Shown here: piece by piece, positions 58,856 to 64,000 of the stretch
Position numbering within the stretch: position 1 is the stretch's first letter
Layout of the letters: each line of letters begins with the position of its first letter
From: Lucifuga dentata
Lineage: Eukaryota > Chordata > Actinopteri > Ophidiiformes > Bythitidae
Length of the DNA: 64,000 bases
NCBI GenBank assembly: GCA_014773175.1
Contig: VXCM01000158.1
Location: forward strand, 126,207 to 190,206
Reading direction: 5' to 3'
Made by a program: the position numbers and the translations under genes
The notes under the pieces: model-generated
Databases searched by the model: none
What the model saw: the letters and a program-made list of their open reading frames with translations, nothing else
Told to the model about the DNA's origin: nothing

Positions 58856-61090
58856 NTTCTTAAAGCCAGAGATGAAATGAGAAAAAAGGAAAAAAAAAAA
58901 GACATATAACACAGTTCCTATCCAATAAATGTCACAGAAGACACTCAGCATATTTTTTCTGCCTGCAGGGACCCCAGAGGACCCTGGGAAATGAACATAT
59001 GTCCTATTGACCTCAGCCACTTGATTCAATCATGAAGCACTTTATTGAGGTGAAGGCAAAGTCACAGCCTGTGTACTCTAAAGGTTATTGGATAGTAGAC
59101 TTGTTTTTAGGCTCAGTAAAGCAAAGAAATAAATGATATTCTTAAACTAATTGGACACTGCTATTTGCTAGAGGAAAGTGAGGCTTGTGGCAGGACTGAA
59201 GGTTCAGTCACAACACACCAGTGATGAAGTAATGAGCTAAGGGAAAGACATTGACGTAGCCACAGGAAACCTCATACACATTCATGCATTTTTTTTTTTT
59301 TTTTTTNTTTTTTTTTTTTTTTTTTTACACTTCCACAACTGATTTACATTTCAGTTGATATTGAGCAATTATAATGGTTCTGCAAAATATGGAGACAGTA
59401 TGAAAAGAAATGTCCCCAAGGAGGTCTTATTTTCACTCGCATCTGTTGGCTTGTTTGTTAGAATTATTATTCAAGATGTTCTGAATGGATATGGTCTGAA
59501 TTTGGTGGAAAGGTTGGGCGTGACCCAGGGAGGAACCCATTAAATACTGGTGTAGATCCACATCCAGGAGCTGATCCAATATTTTTTATTTATTTTTTTT
59601 AATGCTTATTTACATTGCAAGATCAATATTTTTGTCTTCACAAGTAATTAACCAATCTCAATGAAAACATATGGATACATTTTAAAAACAACAGTTTGAC
59701 AAATTAATAAAATGAGTCCCATTATTATTGTTGTAGTTGTTTCTTCTTGTCTTGTCTTTAGGGCATCACAGTAGTGCAGTTATTAGCCTCAAGCTAGTCC
59801 TGGTCCTTTTGGTGTGGAGTTTCCATGTTCACCCCCATGTTTTCCTGAGATTCCTTTGGGTACTCTATTTTCCCCCATCCCCAAAAATATGTGTGCGTTA
59901 TGGTAATGCTCCTGCCATTGCCCTTGACCAAGGCGCTAGGCTGTAGATCTGGAGTTGGTCCCTGGGCACCACACTATGGCTGCCCACTGCTCATTGTAGT
60001 TAGAATGGGTCACATGCAGAGGGCAAATTTCCCCACATAAGTGTGGTTTAAAAAAATATGTACTGTTTGAACAAGACACATTTTTTTTTTAGGCTTGTTC
60101 GGCCTTGGTGGAGTGAAAACCCTTCTAATTATATTTATATCCATATCTTGCTCTAATGGAGTCAGTGGGAAATGGAAAGCCAGTCACCTGAGATGTGGCG
60201 GGATGTGGCAATTGCATGAATGTATTAACATCAAGGACATATTCGATGTAACGCCACACTCTCTGAAGTGGATCTTGGGATATGTGACTCTTAGTCAGAT
60301 GACGAGATTGACAGCTTGAGGTGGGACCCCCTGCTCTGTCTCTCTGTCTGCTACTCTTTGATTGTAGTCTTACAGAGGAAACAGGCAGGTGCAGAAGAAA
60401 CAGTAGGCGGTTTCTCAGAGGTCACGTTCCCTCGGCCCGCCTCCATCCATTAACTAATGCTCCTCACTTCAAATACCTGTCACTGTCACTGACAACATCC
60501 TGTCTGTAGTCACTCTGGATGAAGGCTGTAAAAGATCCTAAGTGGCAGAAGAGTCATGCATCTCTGTAATGTTGTCATTTTCTCTCCATGTTAAAGGGGG
60601 GAGTGATATTGCTTGATCGAAAAATACTGGCATATTGTAAATACTTTTGATCCACAGCCGCAAAGTCAGATATTGGGGTTTATTTCCAAGTGCATGTGAC
60701 AGTTTGTGAATGCTGTGCAAGTCTCTAGTTCCTCATCCTGATTTCTGCTCCATTCTCTCCTAGTTGCTCTATAGTTAGATCAGTAAGTGAATAACTATCA
60801 CACTCCGGGGACAGCTGGTTTGAGTTTACAGTCTGGAGACCAGGGCGAGTGCACTGCAAGTATTGTCTAAACAATTCCAGCCGCTATATTCCCCTAGGCT
60901 CAGCGTTTCCAAAAGCCAGGTTTGCAGCAGAGTGTCAGAACTTAGAGAAGGGGTCTGTTTGGCTTGCAGCAGCATGGTGAAGGGAAAGGAGAGGGGAAGT
61001 AGTTGAGAGCTTCTGACAAAGACCATATGGCTCCAGGGTGTGTGGCAATACTATCAAATTGTGAAGTTGTGAAATGTTTTAGTGTGTCTG

Positions 61091-61135
<45 letters not shown>

Positions 61136-61565
61136 GTGTGTGTGTGTGTGTGTGCATGTGTGTGTGTGTGTGTGTGTGCACGCGCGCGCCAGCAACCATA
61201 TAACCATATCAGGGTTGTATTGTATTGTGTGTATCACACTGAAGCAATAGTTGCTATTTTCACAATAAAGAAATAACCTTTAAACCTCTTATGTTCTTTG
61301 GCTGAACATTGAAATACGTCTTTAATAACACTGATAGTTTTTTTTTTTCTTTCGCTGGCAATAGGGGCTTTTAATTTCTAGTTGAGATGTGTTTTAACCT
61401 TGTCAAGAAAACTAAAACCATTCCAGACTGCTGAATCAGACACTTGGAAGATGCTTGGGTTTTAATAGCTGTATACATGCTACTATGCTGACAGGCAATG
61501 TGAACTATCAGCATTGTAGAGGGTTTTTCTTCAGACTGATATATAAAGCCTTCTTTATTGGCAGT

Positions 61566-61601
<36 letters not shown>

Positions 61602-64000
61602 GTCTGAACACATTTTTTTTTCTTTTTCCTCTACTCTCTTTGTGTGAATCTTTGGAGAATAAGTAGCTGACGAGGAAAGACAAACATGCCAAAGGAGCCA
61701 AAAAAAAAAAAAAAAAAAACAGGCTGAGAGAATCAAATCAACAAATTTGTCTATTGAAGATAGACTTTTGTGTTTGTGGCCTTATGCCCAAGGGTCTACA
61801 TTAAGCATATGTTTTGGATATCTCCTCATTTTGTCTGCATGCCCCCACCAAAAACATGTTGGGTATCATCTGGTGGTTAATGTATTCAGCTCTAATTGTT
61901 GCTGGGGCGACGCTATTTAACTCGGCCCATTTCCCTTGGCACTAAATCTTTTCCCTCTTTTCCCCCTCAGTGTTGAACCTCAGCGCTACTTCTCTTTCCC
62001 CTGCAGCCTCAGAGCAGCAGGTTTTATCCGATTCCATTAAACTGTAAAGCTACATGTAGCTGTATCAGGTTACTCTGAAGTCATACGCATTTTATTCCCT
62101 CATTTGTTTACTTTTAATATGGAAAGTGAAACTTCCCACAGGACCAAATCATCTGTGTGCATGTGGATGAGATAATGTTTTTACCAACACTCATTTAATT
62201 AACAGTGGTTTGTTCCAAACTCATTATCTTCCAGTCACAACCTGCAACAACCCTTTTGCAGACATAAACTATGATGATAAGCTCATGTTTAGAATTCCGC
62301 TATTTACTTATGAATTTTTCAGTGTGGGAGTATTAAGGGCTTACCAGCATGGCTGAGTAATCCTGCTGTCAGCAAGAGAAGAGGGATGTGTGTGTGCTCA
62401 GATTAGCCTTATCCATCCTCTAGCTGTCAGTACAGACCGCCACAGTCAACAGCATCCTCCAGCCATATCTGTAGTCAGGATTAATGCTATTTCCCCTTGG
62501 GGTCAAAGGTCTTATAGCTTCTTCTTTTCAGCTTCATGTCAGTTTTCTTTTTATGTGCTGTGTGTACCGTGTCTCTCAGAAAAAGTTAAGATGACTTCAT
62601 AAATGGAAAAAGAACCCCCCAAAAAACAAGCTCAGCACACAAATCTAAAATTCCTTCAGGGAATCAAAATGAGAAACGAGCATCCCTCCAGATGTATGGT
62701 TTCCACTGTGTAATTGCAATTTAATGACTGTCTGTTTGTGCCTATGATTAAAATGCAAACTTATTGGGCTATCATTAAGCTAATCAAAAAGCTTGTGTGA
62801 TCTAGTACAGACAGGCACTTAACTTTACCACTGCCAAGCATAATCAGATTTTATGAATGAATACCAGACAGTCAAATTGCTGGGAAATCCAACTCAGTGT
62901 TTGTTTGTGTATGTGTTTTTTGAACCAGAAAATAAATTGAAACAGATTTGTTTACCATTTTTAATCATTAATTCATTCAGTTTGAAAGTATCTATTGCCA
63001 GTGGGTTTAACTGCCTTACGCTTTGTGTTCTTTGGTGCTGTTACTGTGGTATCCATGACCTCAGTATCTACACGTAACTGCAGGCATTAATATTCTCATT
63101 AAGGCCAGAAAGCGTATGTTTCATTATGCATTTCCACAAATTTAATAGTTGTTTTGTTTTTTACTGTTATACTGCACCCGGCTGTAAAACTTTAGCAGCA
63201 TGTAGTTCTTCTAGAGTACCAGGGTTTGCAATGTTCACTTGTTAAATAAGATAATAAAATAGCTGAAGGAGAAAATTCGTCTTGTGTGAGGGTAGGATTG
63301 AGCATGGGATCGATAGATAGTTGTGATGTCTGCAGTGATGCAGATGCTTGTACTGGGCTGTCATGCTAAAGAGAGCTGAGCCTGAAGGTGAAGCTTTCAA
63401 TTTATCGGTCGGTCAACATACAAACCCTCATCTGTGGTCATAAACTATGGTGTAAAGACAGAAAGAATGGGATCTCAGTTACAAGCAGTGAAAATGTGTT
63501 TCCTCCGTAGAGTGACAGGACTCACCTTTAGGGATAGGGTAAGGAGTTTGGACATCAGGAGGGAGCTCAGAGCAGAACTGCTCCTTTCCATTGAAAGGAG
63601 CAAACTAAGGTGGTTCAGGTATCTAATTAGGATGCCTCCTAAACTCCTCCCTGAGGACATACTCCAGGCACGTCCAACAGGTAGGAGACCACAGGGCAGA
63701 CCCAGAATATGCTGGAGGGGTTATCATATCCCATCTGGCCCTGGAAAAAAGCCTTGGGATCACCCAGAAAGAGCTAGAGGATGTGGCTAGGGAGAGATCT
63801 GGGCTGGGCTACTCTGCTTAGCGTGCTGCCTCCACTACCCAGATCCAGATAAGCAGTGGAAAATGGATGATTAGATCATATGTTGATGGATGGGTGGGAA
63901 ATTTATTGAAATTTATTGAAATTGAAATTTAAATCTTAGGTATATTTATTTAGCACAGGACCTATTTTATACTGATATGGAGACCTTTTATTGAAATTGT
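27587..64000 (+). CDS. robo1: robo1 (Slit receptor), 5' part: two alternative first coding exons and Ig1
   Basis: ROBO1 is a single-pass membrane receptor (five Ig and three fibronectin III domains) that binds Slit and mediates axon and cell repulsion. Four coding exons are visible: 27587-27727, 29015-29095, 33747-33804 and 54982-55308. Every junction is phase 1, so either amino terminus joins Ig1 at [12 protein letters not shown]. The paralogue is chosen from the 81-base exon, whose product ends DNSLGYKG. Human ROBO1 isoform 1 has DNSLGYTG just before SRLRQEDFPPR, while ROBO2 and ROBO3 lack it. The Ig1 sequence alone fits ROBO1 or ROBO2. Ig2 and later exons are not in the window, so the gene runs off the right end. 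Introns occupy most of this span. Confidence 0.9.
28684..28698 (-). promoter_or_regulatory. CTCF-like motif
   Basis: The minus strand reads CCACCAGAGGGTGCC, a good match to the CTCF core, between the two long-form robo1 exons. It points away from the plus-strand motif at 32561. Confidence 0.4.
29015..29095 (+). CDS. robo1: robo1 long-form second coding exon (DNSLGY linker)
   Basis: The acceptor CCCCCTCGCAG ends at 29014 and the donor GTATGC starts at 29096. The exon is 81 bases, 27 codons, phase 1 at both ends. It reads [18 protein letters not shown] then GEDNSLGYK. The pattern of a polar linker with a Thr-Pro element and a closing DNSLGY matches the human ROBO1 long isoform between signal peptide and Ig1. 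It is the main evidence that this is robo1 and not robo2 or robo3. Confidence 0.88.
30082..30125. repeat. Perfect 19-base inverted repeat (hairpin)
   Basis: TAATAATACACAAAGGAAA, a six-base spacer GGATAG, then the exact inverted complement TTTCCTTTGTGTATTATTA. It sits directly at the left edge of the GGGCCC-type repeat. Confidence 0.8.
30126..30415 (+). repeat. GGGCCC-type dispersed repeat fragment
   Basis: Starts with TTTGGGGGCCCTAAACAAA and ends with AAGGGCCCTAAGCAGCCACA then GGGCCAGCATT, related to the element at 23325-23500 in inverted orientation. No coding capacity. Confidence 0.4.
32561..32574 (+). promoter_or_regulatory. CTCF-like motif
   Basis: CCAGCAGAGGGCGC is a full match to the vertebrate CTCF core (CCASYAGRKGGCRS). 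It lies about 1.2 kb upstream of the short robo1 ATG. A weaker same-strand match, CCACTGGGGGGCAC, is at 32104-32117. Confidence 0.5.
33000..33746 (+). promoter_or_regulatory. Likely robo1 short-form promoter and 5' UTR
   Basis: The block at about 33080-33320 and 33360-33660 is GC-richer and has more CpG (CGCGCCC, CGGCGCC, CCGCGGAG) than the AT-rich surroundings, and it lies directly upstream of the short-form ATG. Several small open frames here are chance products of the higher GC. No TATA box or unique start site can be fixed. The assignment as promoter/5' UTR is inference from position and composition. Confidence 0.5.
33747..33804 (+). CDS. robo1: robo1 short-form first coding exon (DUTT1/Robo1B-type signal peptide)
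   Basis: ATG at 33747 gives 19 codons, [10 protein letters not shown] then LVAFLQICS, with the Gly codon split at the donor TCAG/GTAGGA (33805). The short hydrophobic signal peptide ends ICSG and runs straight into GSRLRQ when spliced to Ig1. The human short isoform (DUTT1) ends CLCSG before SRLRQ, so both the position and the joint are conserved. The exon continues upstream as a 5' UTR of unknown length. Confidence 0.85.
34275..34405. repeat. (CA)n microsatellite duplicated around an N
   Basis: A CA tract followed by GAGTGGAACAGTAATTACCA appears twice on either side of the N at 34335. Probably one locus assembled twice. Confidence 0.85.
38932..39483 (+). mobile_element. Long-TIR MITE, copy 2 (in the robo1 intron)
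   Basis: Collinear with the element at 8228-8776, including AAAACATAAAACTGTATTTT, the AAATAAAGTTACTT block and AGTTGATTTTAATAGC. The 3' TIR (TATTGGGCTCAAACATGC to GATATGGTCCTT) is well preserved and the 5' TIR is eroded by small deletions. Identity is roughly three quarters by eye. Same orientation as copy 1, no coding capacity. Confidence 0.7.
40070..40131. repeat. (CAGA)n(CA)n microsatellite
   Basis: Short CAGA run passing into a long CA run. Confidence 0.95.
44249..44301. repeat. (CTTT)n microsatellite
   Basis: About 13 uninterrupted CTTT units. Confidence 0.95.
47429..48463 (+). mobile_element. Non-autonomous TIR DNA transposon, copy B (robo1 intron)
   Basis: TIRs are TACCATATATACTCGACTAT at the left and TTATAGTCAAGTATATGGTA at the right, with near-TA flanks. 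Its interior matches copy A at 10498. One internal block (GGATTATTTTCAGAAAATCA) occurs twice, at about 47734 and 48272, so this copy is a partial internal duplication or nested pair. Two artefactual 67-base duplications around N at 48032 and 48180 inflate its length by 136 bases. Confidence 0.65.
47965..48246. other. Two successive assembly-type duplications around N
   Basis: Identical 67-base copies flank the N at 48032 (47965-48031 and 48033-48099) and again the N at 48180 (48113-48179 and 48181-48247). Confidence 0.9.
49706..50087 (+). mobile_element. Tc1-like MITE
   Basis: TACAGTACAGGCCAGAAGTT at the left is the inverted complement of AACTTCTGGCCTGTAGTGTA at the right, with TTGAGGCC continuing the arm. 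TA is present at both ends. This TIR type (TACAGGCCAAAAGTTTG) is typical of Tc1/mariner elements in fish. Interior of about 330 bases, non-coding. Confidence 0.75.
50765..50897. other. Assembly-type duplication around N
   Basis: Identical 66-base copies flank the N at 50831; each contains a poly(T) run. Confidence 0.9.
51940..52170 (+). repeat. Probable interspersed repeat fragment
   Basis: TTTGCCACTAGGTGGCTGAA, GCGTTTCTGTTCACCTGATA and TTTTTGTCTCCACCAACTCC occur in an order I have seen in dispersed teleost repeats. The first block also resembles a CTCF site. Confidence 0.35.
53735..53793. repeat. (TG)n microsatellite with N
   Basis: TG tract with a single N at 53748, so its true length is unresolved. 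Confidence 0.95.
53936..54190 (+). repeat. Tandem duplication, period about 129 bases
   Basis: Two adjacent copies share CATCTGAGGAGTTTCTAGGG, AATAAAGGTGATTTTGTGAT, TATTGACTCATCT and TATGGCTGACTATATGGTGA. They differ by scattered substitutions and small indels in the middle, so this is an old duplication and not an assembly join. Confidence 0.85.
54982..55308 (+). CDS. robo1: robo1 Ig1 exon (Slit-binding domain)
   Basis: The acceptor CTCTCATCAG ends at 54981 and the donor GTAAGT starts at 55309. It is 327 bases and phase 1 at both ends. It encodes [20 protein letters not shown], a complete I-set Ig domain with Cys in [10 protein letters not shown], Trp in TVEWYKDGE, Cys in SYVCVARNY and the closing HNASLEVA. 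It also has the basic HGRRSKP loop, part of the Slit/heparin-binding surface in human Robo1. Sequence identity with human ROBO1/ROBO2 Ig1 is very high by eye. Confidence 0.97.
57878..58000 (+). repeat. (CATC)n-headed fish repeat fragment
   Basis: A (CATC) tract leads into ATTCTCGATACCTGCTCCTC, GGTCACAGGGGGACTGGAGC and AGACAGACTGGTCGCCAGTG. This is the familiar CATCCATC...CCGCTTATCC...GGGTCACGGGGGCTGGAGCC repeat end of fish genomes, truncated here. Confidence 0.55.
58245..58383. repeat. (TTTA)n microsatellite duplicated around an N
   Basis: TATTAGCAGTAACTTGGCCA plus a TTTA tract (58245-58311) is repeated exactly after the N at 58312. Likely one locus. Confidence 0.85.
58802..58855. repeat. 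(CA)n microsatellite ending in N
   Basis: About 27 CA units, terminated by an N at 58856. Confidence 0.95.
59390..59690 (+). repeat. Interspersed vertebrate repeat (GGAGGTTATGTTTTCAC-type)
   Basis: AAGGAGGTCTTATTTTCACT, GGCTTGTTTGTTAGAATTAT, ATTTGGTGGAAAGGTTGGGC, GAACCCATTAAATACTGGTG and ACCAATCTCAATGAAAACAT follow in order. This is a pattern I recognise from a widely dispersed fish and invertebrate repeat. Superfamily not assigned. Confidence 0.6.
59760..60050 (+). repeat. Interspersed fish repeat (GCACAGTGGTGCAG-type head, L2/SINE-like tail)
   Basis: The segment reads GGGCATCACAGTAGTGCAGT, GTGTGGAGTTTCCATGTTC, ACTCTATTTTCCCCCATCCC, GGCTGCCCACTGCTCATTGT and ATGCAGAGGGCAAATTTCCC. This order of blocks is common in teleost genomes. 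The 62-codon open frame around 59780 is part of the repeat. Confidence 0.55.
61093..61187. repeat. Long (TG)n microsatellite
   Basis: About 95 bases of TG with a few CG and CA interruptions, ending in CGCGCGCG. Likely Z-DNA-prone. Confidence 0.95.
61566..61598. repeat. (TG)n microsatellite
   Basis: About 16 uninterrupted TG units. Confidence 0.95.
63285..63895 (+). mobile_element. 5'-truncated LINE, 3' end of ORF2 and tail
   Basis: A frame at 63434-63790 reads [40 protein letters not shown] and [19 protein letters not shown]. This is the C-terminal end of a teleost non-LTR retrotransposon ORF2 (typical CWRDY/PTGRRPRGRPR signature). The preceding GAGCTGAGCCTGAAGGTGAA and the trailing ATAAGCAGTGGAAAATGGAT / TGGATGG tail agree. 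Several stops and indels make it inactive. Not a host gene. Confidence 0.8.

Larger units (their letters stand above)
55309..64000 (+). other. robo1 intron after Ig1, open to the right
   Basis: No Ig2 exon (expected to begin with RDDFRQ) is seen in 8.7 kb. The stretch holds fish repeats at 57878, 59390 and 59760, long CA/TG microsatellites and a LINE tail at 63285. The stretch at 57050-57560 has mixed GC and could be another eroded element, not identified. Confidence 0.6.

Overview
This window is vertebrate nuclear DNA, almost certainly from a bony (teleost) fish. Genes are split by GT-AG introns, most of the sequence is AT-rich non-coding DNA, there are many CA/TG, CT and TTTC/TTTA microsatellites, and transposon debris of fish type (hAT, Tc1-like, long-TIR MITEs, LINE tails) is scattered throughout. 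No bacterial-type operon, CRISPR array or phage feature is present. I could not identify the species.

Two protein-coding genes are supported, and they point away from each other. On the minus strand, 9507-14812, is a complete ppm1d (Wip1, the p53-induced PP2C-type Ser/Thr phosphatase) in six coding exons encoding about 567 residues. Its catalytic aspartates, basic loop and CVC carboxy terminus are intact. Its exon 1 carries a 67-base insertion (a 66-base exact duplication plus one N). This looks like an assembly error, and without it the frame is continuous. On the plus strand, from 27587 to beyond the window end, is the 5' part of robo1, the Slit receptor of axon guidance. Two alternative amino termini are visible: a long form (signal-peptide exon 27587-27727 plus an 81-base exon at 29015-29095 encoding the DNSLGY segment) and a short form (signal-peptide exon ending at 33804, ATG at 33747). 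Both are phase 1 and both splice into one Ig1 exon (54982-55308). The later exons lie outside the window.

Region by region: 1-7200 is intergenic, with a degraded LINE reverse transcriptase fragment near the left end. 7260-9506 is the probable ppm1d 3' UTR or downstream DNA and includes a long-TIR MITE. 9507-14812 is ppm1d, with a second kind of TIR element in its last intron. 14813-27586 is the shared upstream region, holding a hAT transposase remnant and a hAT MITE. 27587-64000 is robo1: two promoters or first exons, then a 21-kb and an at least 8.7-kb intron filled with repeats, plus some repeat-free AT-rich islands that could be conserved enhancers.

The most useful observations are the conserved dual robo1 amino termini with CTCF-like motifs between the promoters, two MITE families each present in two copies, and a systematic artefact in which single Ns sit between exact 66-67 base duplications. 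I found no convincing previously undescribed biological system. The transposon families are the nearest thing to unlisted structure.
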